Source: DTU024 sp964518875 (GTDB lineage Bacteria > Bacillota > Clostridia > Christensenellales > Aristaeellaceae). Taken from it: 26,725 nt of DNA. Within the stretch, counting starts at the first letter, position 1, and each line of letters opens with the position of its first letter. Below, piece after piece: positions 15,094 to 23,296 of the stretch. The translations under genes and the position numbers were made by a program. The DNA is taken from assembly GCA_964518875.1 (NCBI GenBank), contig CAZFHI010000026.1:1-26725 (forward strand), written 5' to 3'. The notes under the pieces are model-generated. The model saw only the letters and a program-made list of their open reading frames with translations. It was not told the DNA's origin and did not search any database.

Positions 15094-16275
15094 ATGAAAA
15101 AAGCACTTGTATATTTTAGCAAAGAAGTAGAAGAAATAAAAAAAGCTGGCACAAGCAAGGATGAACGCATTATTACAACGCCACAGCAAGCTAGAGTTGA
15201 CACTACGCAGGCTGAAAACGTGCTCAACATGTGCGCCAATAACTACCTGGGACTTTCAGATAATAAAGAAATAATAGAAGCGGCAAAAGCAAGCTATGAT
15301 AAATGGGGATTTGGATTATCGAGCGTGCGCTTTATATGCGGCACGCAGAGTATACATAAAGAGCTTGAAAAGCGCATTGCGCAATTTCTTAAAATGGAAG
15401 ACGTTATACTTTATTCTTCCTGCTTTGATGCAAACGGCGGGCTTTTTGAAACGCTTTTAGGAAAAGACGACGCCATACTTTCAGACGAGCTCAATCACGC
15501 TTCTATAATAGATGGCGTGAGGCTTTGCAAGGCAAAGCGCTACCGCTACAAGAACAGCGATATGCAGCAGCTTGAAGAACAGCTTAAAGAAGCGCAGGAT
15601 GCAAGAATCCGCCTTATAGCAACGGACGGCGTGTTCTCTATGGACGGCTATGTGGCTAAGCTGCCTGAAATATGCGACCTGGCAGAAAAATACGACGCGC
15701 TTGTTATGGTTGACGACAGCCATGCGACAGGCTTTATGGGTCAGCATGGGCGCGGCACGCATGAGCACTGTGGCGTAATGGGGCGTGTAGATATTATCAC
15801 AAGCACTCTTGGCAAGGCTTTGGGAGGCGCCTCAGGCGGTTTTACTGCTGCGTCAAAGCCTATTGTTGATTTGTTAAGACAAAAATCAAGGCCATATTTA
15901 TTCAGCAATTCGCTTGCTCCTGCAATTTGCGCCGCATCTTTAAAAACGCTTGACATACTGGAAAGGGATACAACGCTTCGCGATAAGGTACATGAAAACA
16001 CAGACTATTTTAAAGCCAAGCTGCGCACATTGGGCTTTGATGTTCTTCCTGGGGAGCATCCTATAACCGCTGTTATGCTGTACGATGCGCATGTAGCTCA
16101 GGAATTTGCTGAAAGAATGTTGAAAGAAGGCGTTTATGTAGTAAGCTTTTCATTCCCGGTTGTTCCGAAAGAAAAGGCAAGAATACGCGTGCAGATAAGC
16201 GCCGGCCACTCAAAAGAAGATCTTGACTTTGCAGTAGAGTGCTTTGCTAAAGTAAAGAAAGACATGAATATATAA
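15094..16275 (+). CDS. kbl: Glycine C-acetyltransferase (2-amino-3-ketobutyrate CoA ligase)
   Basis: A PLP enzyme (393 aa) that splits 2-amino-3-ketobutyrate with CoA into glycine and acetyl-CoA, completing threonine degradation begun by Tdh. It belongs to the alpha-oxoamine synthase family: NNYLGLS at 49-55, the glycine-rich substrate region RFICGTQSIHKELE, H135 in ELNHASIIDG, D207/D208 and H210 in VDDSHATGF, and the PLP lysine K241 in STLGKALGGASGG. Length is normal. Tight spacing after tdh suggests obligatory coexpression, probably channelling the unstable intermediate. Confidence 0.96.
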   Translation: MKKALVYFSKEVEEIKKAGTSKDERIITTPQQARVDTTQAENVLNMCANNYLGLSDNKEIIEAAKASYDKWGFGLSSVRFICGTQSIHKELEKRIAQFLKMEDVILYSSCFDANGGLFETLLGKDDAILSDELNHASIIDGVRLCKAKRYRYKNSDMQQLEEQLKEAQDARIRLIATDGVFSMDGYVAKLPEICDLAEKYDALVMVDDSHATGFMGQHGRGTHEHCGVMGRVDIITSTLGKALGGASGGFTAASKPIVDLLRQKSRPYLFSNSLAPAICAASLKTLDILERDTTLRDKVHENTDYFKAKLRTLGFDVLPGEHPITAVMLYDAHVAQEFAERMLKEGVYVVSFSFPVVPKEKARIRVQISAGHSKEDLDFAVECFAKVKKDMNI

Positions 16276-16289
16276 TTAACAAAACACAT

Positions 16290-16353
16290 GCAAGATAAAT
16301 ATCAGTTTTTGCCTGCTTAAAACGCAGAAATCATACAAAAAGTTTTATCTTGC
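16290..16353 (+). other. Nested stem-loop between kbl and the hydrolase gene
   Basis: A perfect 10-bp inverted pair, GCAAGATAAA (16290-16299) and TTTATCTTGC (16344-16353), encloses TTTTTG/CAAAAA (16306-16311 with 16336-16341), which encloses CTGC/GCAG (16313-16316 with 16324-16327). The three stems are in nesting order, so one long irregular hairpin is possible. No U-tract follows, and it ends 10 nt before the next Shine-Dalgarno. It may be an mRNA processing, stability or translational control element. The function is unknown. Confidence 0.5.
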
Positions 16354-16376
16354 TTAACATAACAAAGGAGAACAGC

Positions 16377-17312
16377 ATGGAAAGGACCATAGCTTTTGAG
16401 CTTGCTAACGGCGAAAAAAAACAGCTTAAAATAGTTGAGAGCCAGGAAAAGCGCGCGGTAGTGCTTATAATACACGGCATGGCGGAGCGAATAGGCCGCT
16501 ATGCCCGTCTTGCCGATCGCCTTAGAGAAGCTGGTTTTATTACCGCGGGTTTTAACCTTGCAGGCCATGGCGAAGAATGTCCAAAAGACCGCTTAGGCGT
16601 GTTTGGCGAAAAAAACGGCTGGGATAACATTTTAAAAGATGTTGCAAATGCAAGAGAGCTGCTGCTTAAAGCATATCCAGGCATTCCTCTTATAATGCTT
16701 GGACACAGCATGGGAAGCTTTATACTGCGCTGCTATATACAAAAGTACCCTGACGCTTTGCCTAAAATGCTTATTTTATGCGGTACAGGTTATGTTAACG
16801 CTTTAACATTGCGCGTTGCAGCGATGATGGCGGGTATAGTGGGGTCATTCGGCAGAAGGAACCAGGCGTCGGAATTCCTTTCTAAAATGGTTTTTCCTCA
16901 GGATAAACATGCAAAAACTGAGTTTGACTGGCTGACAAGAGACAGTAAAGAAGTTGAAAAATATATAAAAGATCCATTTTGCGGGTTCCCGTTAACAGCG
17001 GGAGCTTATCATGATTTCTTTACAGGAATCACTAAGCTGACCCACGAAGAAAAAGTTGCGCCTGCAAATCCTGACTTGCCGGTCCTATTCATAGCGGGTG
17101 AAAAAGACCCGGTAGGCAAAAATAACGGTGTTGAAAAAACAGCTAACAAATTCCGCTCAGCAGGCTATAAGGATGTTTCGCTTAAGCTTTACGCAGAGGC
17201 AAGGCATGAACTGTTTAACGAGCTGAACCGCGACAGCGTAACAGACGATGTTATAATGTGGATAGATAAACGTATGCCTGAAAAACCCTTATCAAATGAG
17301 GAAAAGGCTTGA
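16377..17312 (+). CDS. Alpha/beta hydrolase, monoacylglycerol lipase-like
   Basis: A 311-aa cytoplasmic serine hydrolase of the Hydrolase_4 (serine aminopeptidase S33/lysophospholipase) group. The oxyanion-hole HGM follows the first strands at 33-35, FNLAGHGE is at 59-66, the nucleophile S111 sits in LGHSMGS, and the triad is completed by D244 in FIAGEKDPVG and H277 in ARHELFNE. I chose ATG 16377 because AAAGGAG (16364-16370) is six nt upstream; a TTG farther upstream would swallow that site. The substrate is probably a monoacylglycerol, lysophospholipid or other ester, but this is not determined by sequence. It overlaps acpS by 4 bp, which suggests a link to lipid metabolism. Confidence 0.85.
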   Translation: MERTIAFELANGEKKQLKIVESQEKRAVVLIIHGMAERIGRYARLADRLREAGFITAGFNLAGHGEECPKDRLGVFGEKNGWDNILKDVANARELLLKAYPGIPLIMLGHSMGSFILRCYIQKYPDALPKMLILCGTGYVNALTLRVAAMMAGIVGSFGRRNQASEFLSKMVFPQDKHAKTEFDWLTRDSKEVEKYIKDPFCGFPLTAGAYHDFFTGITKLTHEEKVAPANPDLPVLFIAGEKDPVGKNNGVEKTANKFRSAGYKDVSLKLYAEARHELFNELNRDSVTDDVIMWIDKRMPEKPLSNEEKA

Positions 17313-17680
17313 TTAAAGGCATAGGCGTTGATATTTGCAGCATAAGCCGCATGAAGGAGCTTTGCTTAAACCGTCGCTTTAAAAACAGAGTGTTTACGCC
17401 TGAAGAACAGCAATACGCCGACAAGAGAGGAGTGTTTAGCGCTTCCTCTCTTGCCGGAATGTTTGCTGCGAAAGAAGCGTTTTCAAAAGCTGTGGGCACA
17501 GGTATAGGCAAAGTTTCTTTTTTGGATATAGAAGTAGCGCATGAAAAAAGCGGCGAGCCGCGTATTAAAATTTATGGAAACGCTAAAGAAGTGGCGGACA
17601 ACATAGGTGTAGAGCATATATTTGTGAGCATAAGTCATGAAAATGACAACGCCATAGCGATAGTTTTTTTGGAGGAGTAA
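17309..17680 (+). CDS. acpS: Holo-[acyl-carrier-protein] synthase
   Basis: Transfers the 4'-phosphopantetheine arm from CoA to apo-ACP, activating fatty acid synthesis. The 123-aa protein has the family signature: MIKGIGVDI at the N-terminus with the magnesium ligand D8, and FAAKEAFSKAVGTGI at 52-66 with E56. The start codon is TTG, overlapping the hydrolase stop as TTGA. It is supported by the exact family N-terminus and by GAGGAAAAGG just upstream. Its place directly before the NAD(P)HX repair gene is a common arrangement in Bacillota. Confidence 0.96.
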   Translation: MIKGIGVDICSISRMKELCLNRRFKNRVFTPEEQQYADKRGVFSASSLAGMFAAKEAFSKAVGTGIGKVSFLDIEVAHEKSGEPRIKIYGNAKEVADNIGVEHIFVSISHENDNAIAIVFLEE

Positions 17681-17681
17681 A

Positions 17682-19160
17682 ATGTATACAAGCGTAAGCC
17701 CGGGCTTCATAAAAAGAATGGAACAGGAAGCCTTTAAGCGGGGTGCGTCAAGCGAACAGCTTATGGAAAATGCCGCTAAAGCGAGCCTTGAGTATATAAA
17801 AAAAGAATATCCCATATATAATGAGGGCGCTAAAATACTTGTAGTGTGCGGAACGGGCAATAACGGGGGAGACGGTCTTGCTCTTGCAAGGCTTCTTTCT
17901 CAGGAGAAGATTGATACATATGTGTACATTACAGGCGAGCCTAAAACGCAAGAGGCAAAAAACAACTTTGAACGTCTTAAAAATACAGGCGCGACTATAT
18001 TAGAAGAAATGCCCGAAGAAAAAGCAGAACACTGCATAGCTTTTTCTTTAATTATAGACGCAATATTCGGTACAGGCTTTCATGGCAAGCCTAAGGAAAA
18101 AGCCGCAGAAGTTATATCTAAAATAAATAAAAGCCGTATTCCTGTAGTTTCGCTGGATATTCCATCAGGCGTTGATGGGATGACAGGCAAAACAGAAAAA
18201 ATATTTGTACAAGCCGACAGTACAATAACGTTTGGCAGTCCAAAGCATGGACTGTTTTTAAACCATGACGGAGCGCCCGGTAAAATAGCGACAGCGGATA
18301 TAGGCTTACCTGAACCTTCTCCGTCAGCAGACGAAGAAAAAACAAGCGTTGTTCCAGTTACTGAATCTAAAGACATTAAATCGCTTTTGCCGGAAAGAAA
18401 ATCCACAGGATATAAAGGAAGCTTTGGCAGAGTGCTTTTATACGCTGGAAGCTTCGGCATGGCTGGCGCCGCCGTTGTTGCGGCTCAGGCGGCCATTAAG
18501 AGTGGATCGGGCCTTACATATGTGCTGTGTAACAAAAAAACAGCTAAGATTATCCAAGTCGCCGTACCAAACGCTATTTGCGTAAAAAAAGCGCCTGCAA
18601 ATGCAAGCGTGATTGCTATTGGCTGTGGTATAAAAGAGAATAAAAAAGCGCAGCTTACAATATTAAATATTTTTGATAAAAATATACCTTCAATATGGGA
18701 TGCAGGCGCATTAAATCTGCTTGCAAAAGACCCTATAAAATTAGGCAAAAAAGCTATAATCACACCACATATTGGAGAAGCGGCAAGGCTGCTTAATAAA
18801 AGCAATAAAGAAATTATTGAGGATATGTTTTCATCTGCAAAGGAATTAAGCCAAAAGTATAATTGCAATGTAATGCTTAAAGGCGTAAGCACGCTTATGT
18901 ATGACGGAATAAATTTTGCAATTCAGCCTGGCGGCGTACCAGCTCTTGCCAAAGGAGGCAGCGGAGATGCACTTGCAGGCATCTTAGCGGCAGTTTGCGC
19001 TCAGCAACAAACTTTTTGCCCAATGAGCGCTATGCAGGCTGCGGCCGCGTGGCTTAACGCGGCAGGAAGATATGAAACAAAGCGTCAAGGCGCATATTCG
19101 CCTACTTCGCTTGACGTTGTTAACTCGTTAGGCCGCGCGCTTATTGAAAATGACGTGTAA
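17682..19160 (+). CDS. nnrD: Bifunctional NAD(P)H-hydrate epimerase / ADP-dependent NAD(P)H-hydrate dehydratase
   Basis: Repairs hydrated NADH and NADPH. The N-terminal epimerase domain (YjeF_N, about 1-215) has CGTGNNGGDG at 56-65, DAIFGTG at 126-132 and LDIPSGVDG at 158-166. The C-terminal ribokinase-like dehydratase (about 230-490) shows KGSFGRVLLYAGS at 245-257, TPHIGEAARL at 361-370 and the GGSGDALAG anion hole at 425-433. The total length of 492 aa is normal for the fused form, so both steps are covered (nnrE plus nnrD activity). Within the dehydratase the usual GTGD reads GSGD, a mild change. GGAGGAG precedes the ATG, one base after the acpS stop. Confidence 0.95.
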   Translation: MYTSVSPGFIKRMEQEAFKRGASSEQLMENAAKASLEYIKKEYPIYNEGAKILVVCGTGNNGGDGLALARLLSQEKIDTYVYITGEPKTQEAKNNFERLKNTGATILEEMPEEKAEHCIAFSLIIDAIFGTGFHGKPKEKAAEVISKINKSRIPVVSLDIPSGVDGMTGKTEKIFVQADSTITFGSPKHGLFLNHDGAPGKIATADIGLPEPSPSADEEKTSVVPVTESKDIKSLLPERKSTGYKGSFGRVLLYAGSFGMAGAAVVAAQAAIKSGSGLTYVLCNKKTAKIIQVAVPNAICVKKAPANASVIAIGCGIKENKKAQLTILNIFDKNIPSIWDAGALNLLAKDPIKLGKKAIITPHIGEAARLLNKSNKEIIEDMFSSAKELSQKYNCNVMLKGVSTLMYDGINFAIQPGGVPALAKGGSGDALAGILAAVCAQQQTFCPMSAMQAAAAWLNAAGRYETKRQGAYSPTSLDVVNSLGRALIENDV

Positions 19161-19174
19161 AAACTATTAATTAA

Positions 19175-19223
19175 TTGTTCAAAAAATAATAACTTGTACA
19201 AAAAATGAAAACTGTTTTTGAAC
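19175..19223. repeat. Tandem 19-bp repeat plus inverted arm upstream of the secreted protein gene
   Basis: TTGTTCAAAAAATAATAAC (19175-19193) is followed directly by TTGTACAAAAAATGAAAAC (19194-19212), with 16 of 19 positions identical. In addition GTTCAAAAA (19177-19185) is exactly inverted as TTTTTGAAC at 19215-19223. The block lies 34-82 nt before the start codon and could be a pair of operator sites or a hairpin ending the preceding operon, although no T run follows. No certain promoter was found. Confidence 0.6.
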
Positions 19224-19256
19224 CCGCTTACTGTTTTAATTTATCTGGAGGCTATA

Positions 19257-20792
19257 ATGTTCGGAAAAAAATTATCTAAAATATTTGTCGCTTGTATTCT
19301 TTGCGCAGTATGCTTTACAGGCGCTTTACCGGCAAATGCAAACCAGTGGGGCGTAAAGGGCAAGCTGTACAATATATTTGCTGAAGACGGCAGATGGGAC
19401 GATTATGGAAGCGGTTCCAGACAAGCGGGGGACTTTATAGTGCTGGAATCGCGCTATCATTCGGCGCTGCTGTATGCAGATAAATCGGATAAACTGCACG
19501 TATATACTGGGGCTGTCTATCAGCCAAAATCTAAGCGGAGCGAACCAAATCTCAGCATACAAGACAATGAACTGCATATTTCATACGGAGAGCACGAGGA
19601 ATATGTGTTCAGCTTGGATGAAAATAATTCTTTTCTGCAGCTTAAAGAAGCTAAAATAGATGATTTTTATATGTACGCTGCCCCGCAGAACGGGGAAGAA
19701 TACGCCTACAGCTATTATGCGCAGGACAAAAATTTTTCATCCATATACCCTTACAAAATAACTTTGGCTGATTTTAATATAGAATTATTTCCTCGTTCTG
19801 TTGATGAAGTAAAGCATATAAACTATATGCAGGCGCGCCTGGACAGCGGCAAGGGCTGCCTTGGAGGCTTATCTTATGATGCGGACAACAAAGGCGTTCT
19901 TATAAAAACAAACAAAAAAGGAACAGCGCCAGTTTATTCAGCGCCTTTTGGAGAAGATGCGTGGCGTGCGGCAAAAGGCAAGGCGGCCGTTGGATTAGCG
20001 GGCGATATCTGGCTGCTTGATTATTACTTAAATGATGATGGCGATTGTTACGCCTGTATACGCTATGACGTAAGCCAGAGAACCCAGCGTATAGGGTATG
20101 CGCTGTGCAGCGATTTGGGGCTTGAACCTATTACAGAACAGGATCAAGATTCTCCCGGAAATTCGTTTACAAGGGTAGAAGTGCGGGCAAAAAATGATAC
20201 CTACATTACGGACGACCCCGATGTAAGCGAATTCAGACAATTTGAAGTGCCTGAAGGCACTCAGTTAAGATGCCTGGGGCTTTATAACGACTACTATGCC
20301 TGCGTTACGGCGGAGACAAAGGGCAAAAAGTTTACGAACGGCGGCGCTATTACGTTTGGGTTTACTCCTGTTAAAGATTTATGCGACATGCCTATGACAG
20401 CGCAAACAGACATCATGAAAAACCTGTCAGGGTGCTGGTTTTATTATGCAGGCGGCGGTTTTGCGCCTGACTGCATTAATTTTTACCAGGACGGACACTA
20501 TTTAGCTAAAAATGTAGAAGAGAATGTTTTTGATGATGTATTAGATAAAATAAATAACAAACAGCATATAGATTTTGAAGATATTCCATTTTATAATAAT
20601 GTTATATGGGGCAATTGGTCGATAGTTCCCCATAATACATTTGAAAACCTATATTGGAATAAGCCGGAATATGCAATTATTTTGCGCAATGGCAACGGCG
20701 GAATTTCAATATACGGTTTTTCAATGGAAGATGAAGACCATTTTGATTTAACCAATTGGGAGGGCGGAGGCGGATACGTTCGTATGCCTTAA
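19257..20792 (+). CDS. Secreted protein of unknown function with SH3-like segments
   Basis: A 511-aa exported protein I do not recognise as a whole. The ATG at 19257 has GGAGG (19247-19251) upstream and begins a clean signal peptide with cleavage after ANA (about residue 28); an earlier in-frame TTG is less likely. The mature protein is rich in aromatic and acidic residues and lacks membrane helices. Two stretches, about 222-285 and 308-375, have the pattern of bacterial SH3-like domains (short beta strands such as APVYSAP, WLLDYYLNDDGDCYACIRY and RIGYAL). The C-terminal ~120 residues start with LSGCWFYYAGGGF and resemble a small beta-barrel with repeated G-x-W segments. A cell-wall or extracellular binding role is plausible, but no catalytic motif is seen. 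It follows the NAD(P)HX gene by 96 bp. Confidence 0.7.
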   Translation: MFGKKLSKIFVACILCAVCFTGALPANANQWGVKGKLYNIFAEDGRWDDYGSGSRQAGDFIVLESRYHSALLYADKSDKLHVYTGAVYQPKSKRSEPNLSIQDNELHISYGEHEEYVFSLDENNSFLQLKEAKIDDFYMYAAPQNGEEYAYSYYAQDKNFSSIYPYKITLADFNIELFPRSVDEVKHINYMQARLDSGKGCLGGLSYDADNKGVLIKTNKKGTAPVYSAPFGEDAWRAAKGKAAVGLAGDIWLLDYYLNDDGDCYACIRYDVSQRTQRIGYALCSDLGLEPITEQDQDSPGNSFTRVEVRAKNDTYITDDPDVSEFRQFEVPEGTQLRCLGLYNDYYACVTAETKGKKFTNGGAITFGFTPVKDLCDMPMTAQTDIMKNLSGCWFYYAGGGFAPDCINFYQDGHYLAKNVEENVFDDVLDKINNKQHIDFEDIPFYNNVIWGNWSIVPHNTFENLYWNKPEYAIILRNGNGGISIYGFSMEDEDHFDLTNWEGGGGYVRMP

Positions 20793-20832
20793 TAGAATAT
20801 ATTTTGCCATGAAGATAAATTTTTCAAAATGC

Positions 20833-20863
20833 TTGACATTCCCCCAGGGGTAACTGATATCTT
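20833..20863 (+). promoter_or_regulatory. MerR-type promoter with a 19-bp spacer
   Basis: TTGACA (20833-20838) and TATCTT (20858-20863) are separated by 19 bp, longer than the normal 17. The spacer holds the GC-rich dyad TTCCCCCAGGGGTAA (20839-20853). Over-long spacers with a central dyad are the hallmark of promoters twisted into activity by MerR-family proteins, so this gene is probably autoregulated. Confidence 0.75.
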
Positions 20864-20883
20864 CAATTTAAGGAGGTATTGGT

Positions 20884-21735
20884 ATGTTGATGAATGAAAT
20901 AAGAAAAAAATCCAAACTGAGCAGAAAGGTAATAGAATACTATGAAGCAAAGGGACTGATAAATCCAAAAAGGGACAGCAGCAATTACAGAATTTACTCT
21001 GAAGAAGACTTGATAAGGCTTAACAAAATAGCCATATATAGAAAACTGGAATGTTCAATAGATGAAATTAAAGAAATACTTTCTGATAAAGAAAAAATAA
21101 AGCTTTCATATATAATAAGAACAAGAGAAATTAAAAATGAATTAGACAATAAAAAAACAAAGATTTTGAAATCCTTATTAATAGGTAAAAATGCAGTTGA
21201 CTTAAAAAAGGAACTTAAAATTATAGAAACTCAAGAAACAATGTTTGCAAAGCTATGCGAAGCGTTCCCTGGGTATTTAGGTCAAGCTTTTTTTGCATCT
21301 TACAAACCATTTTTAAATGAACAGCTAAATTTGGAAAATCAAAAATACTTTAACGACTACATAGAATTTTTAGATAATTTGCCTGATCTGCCTTTATCTG
21401 ACGAAGAAAAGGAGCTTATTGAGCGGTCAGCAAAGAATACTTCATTTAATCTGCTTAAAAATATAAACGATGCAAAGCTAAAAGCGCTCGATGATGACGG
21501 TTGGCTTAAAGAAAACAAAGAACTAATAGAGCAATACATGGCATATAAGCAGTCTGAAGAATATAGAAGAAGTCCCATAGCTATTATACAGGAAAAAATC
21601 AAAAAATACTTAGAACAGAACGGATATTATGACATTGCAATACCGCTAATGCGTCGCTTTAGCCCAAGCTATGACGAATACTACAAAAAAATGCTTATGG
21701 CAAACGACAGGCTTATTAGTGATATGAAATTATAA
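20884..21735 (+). CDS. MerR-family transcriptional regulator
   Basis: A 283-aa DNA-binding regulator. The winged helix-turn-helix of the MerR family fills residues 1-70 (SRKVIEYYEAKGLINPKRD, NYRIYSEEDL), a dimerisation helix follows at about 75-110, and a C-terminal effector domain of about 170 residues begins at FAKLCEAFPGYLG. Similar C-terminal parts occur in clostridial MerR regulators of unknown ligand. AGGAGG is seven nt before the ATG. It stands alone: the next gene is convergent, so any target besides itself must be elsewhere. The gene uses many AAA, ATA and AGA codons and looks more A-rich than its neighbours, a weak hint of separate origin. Confidence 0.88.
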   Translation: MLMNEIRKKSKLSRKVIEYYEAKGLINPKRDSSNYRIYSEEDLIRLNKIAIYRKLECSIDEIKEILSDKEKIKLSYIIRTREIKNELDNKKTKILKSLLIGKNAVDLKKELKIIETQETMFAKLCEAFPGYLGQAFFASYKPFLNEQLNLENQKYFNDYIEFLDNLPDLPLSDEEKELIERSAKNTSFNLLKNINDAKLKALDDDGWLKENKELIEQYMAYKQSEEYRRSPIAIIQEKIKKYLEQNGYYDIAIPLMRRFSPSYDEYYKKMLMANDRLISDMKL

Positions 21736-21770
21736 AATAATATAAACTACGCATCTTTTATTTGCCATAT

Positions 21771-21804
21771 AACAACGCCCCTGTTATTTTACAGGGGCGT
21801 TGTT
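21771..21804. terminator. Shared terminator between the MerR gene and guaB
   Basis: AACAACGCCCCTGT (21771-21784) and ACAGGGGCGTTGTT (21791-21804) form a perfect 14-bp stem around a TATTTT loop. It lies 35 nt after the merR stop and 11 nt after the guaB stop, so it can serve both converging genes. T runs after the stem are poor on either strand, so termination may rest mainly on stem strength. Confidence 0.8.
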
Positions 21805-21815
21805 AAAATCATAGT

Positions 21816-23288
21816 TTACTGCATAATCCTTGATGAATAGTTTGGCGCTTCCTTTGTGATGTATATGTCGTGCGGATGGCTTTCCAAAAGGCCTGCATTG
21901 GTTATGCGTATGAATTCGCTGTTATGCTGCAGCTCATATAAGTTTTTAGCGCCGCAGTATCCCATGGCGGAACGCAGACCTCCTACAAGTTGATAAACCG
22001 TTTCAGAAAGCGGACCCTTGTATGGCACCCTTCCTTCAACGCCTTCAGGTACAAGCTTTTTGTTGCCTTCCTGGAAGTATCTGTCGCTTGAGCCGTTTGA
22101 CTGTGACATTGCCGCCATGGATCCCATGCCGCGATATACCTTGAAAGAGCGCCCTTTATAAAGCTCTGTTTCTCCGGGGCTTTCCTGGGTTCCAGCAAAA
22201 AGGCTTCCAAGCATTACAGATGAAGCGCCTGCCGCTATTGCCTTCGCAATATCGCCGGAATATTTGATTCCGCCGTCTGCTATTATATTTACTCCGTGCT
22301 TTTCCGCTTCTTCAAAGCAATCTGAAATGGCGGTTATCTGCGGCACGCCAATACCTGCTACAACCCTTGTAGTGCAGATGGAACCAGGCCCTATTCCTAC
22401 CTTTATGCAGTCAGCTCCAGCTAAAATAAGGTCTTTAACAGCTGCTGATGTCGCTACGTTGCCTGCTATTATGGTTAAATCCGGATATAAGCTGCGAACG
22501 GTTTCAACCATATGCAGCACACCTGCGCTGTGTCCATGGGCGGTATCTATGCAGACTACGTCTACCTTAGCTTTTACCAGGGCTTTAACGCGCTCCAGCG
22601 TGTCTTTTGCTATGCCTATTGCCGCGCCGCAAAGCAGACGTCCGTTCGCGTCCTTGGCGCTGTTTGGATATTTGCGAGTTTTTTCTATATCTTTTATTGT
22701 AATAAGCCCGCGCAGATGAAAATTATCGTCGACCAGCGGAAGCTTTTCTATGCGATGAGCCGCAAGTATTTCTTTTGCCTTGTCAAGCGTTATTCCTTCT
22801 TTTGCGGTAACAAGGTTTTTGCTTGTCATAACATCGCCTATGCGCTTAAGGTCGTCCGTTTCAAATCGCAGGTCCCGGTTTGTAATAATACCTACAAGCG
22901 TACCGCTTTTATCTGTAATAGGCACGCCGCTTATACGGTAGCGGCTCATAAGCTCTTTTGCATCCTGCACAATGTTGTCAGGCGATAAATAAAAAGGATC
23001 TGTTATGACGCCATGCTCGCTTCTTTTTACTTTATCTACCTGCGATGCCTGCTCTTGTATAGTCATGTTCTTGTGTATTATGCCTATGCCGCCTTCTCTT
23101 GCAAGAGCTATTGCCATATCAGATTCTGTTACGGTGTCCATCGCTGCGGACATCAGCGGAACGTTAAGTTTAATTTTTTCTGTAAGCTGTACGGAGATGT
23201 CAACCTCTTTCGGCAATACTTCGCTTTTTTGAGGCACAAGCAATACGTCATCAAATGTGAGCCCTTCGCGTAAATTTTTGTTAAGCAT
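21816..23288 (-). CDS. guaB: Inosine-5'-monophosphate dehydrogenase
   Basis: Oxidises IMP to XMP with NAD+, the committed step of guanine nucleotide synthesis. The 490-aa protein has the TIM barrel opening TFDDVLLVPQ, a CBS pair inserted at about 92-205, the NAD/IMP loops DTAHGHS at 248-254 and GNVAT, the catalytic C305 in GPGSICTTR, the IMP phosphate site ADGGIKYSGD at 337-346, GMGSMAAM at 387-394 and the flap residues R403-Y404. AGGAGG overlaps the pgsA stop codon, and only 8 bp separate the genes, so it is cotranscribed with pgsA. It shares a purine theme with the punA region but lies in a separate operon. Confidence 0.97.
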   Translation of the reverse strand: MLNKNLREGLTFDDVLLVPQKSEVLPKEVDISVQLTEKIKLNVPLMSAAMDTVTESDMAIALAREGGIGIIHKNMTIQEQASQVDKVKRSEHGVITDPFYLSPDNIVQDAKELMSRYRISGVPITDKSGTLVGIITNRDLRFETDDLKRIGDVMTSKNLVTAKEGITLDKAKEILAAHRIEKLPLVDDNFHLRGLITIKDIEKTRKYPNSAKDANGRLLCGAAIGIAKDTLERVKALVKAKVDVVCIDTAHGHSAGVLHMVETVRSLYPDLTIIAGNVATSAAVKDLILAGADCIKVGIGPGSICTTRVVAGIGVPQITAISDCFEEAEKHGVNIIADGGIKYSGDIAKAIAAGASSVMLGSLFAGTQESPGETELYKGRSFKVYRGMGSMAAMSQSNGSSDRYFQEGNKKLVPEGVEGRVPYKGPLSETVYQLVGGLRSAMGYCGAKNLYELQHNSEFIRITNAGLLESHPHDIYITKEAPNYSSRIMQ

Positions 23289-23296
23289 TAAACCTC

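Noticed and set aside
19253..19258. TATAAT overlapping the start of the secreted protein gene
   Set aside because: It would start transcription inside the gene and has no suitable -35; it arises from the spacer next to the ATG.
22264..22988. Two long open frames antisense to guaB
   Set aside because: Both mirror the conserved guaB coding sequence, have no Shine-Dalgarno and no family resemblance.
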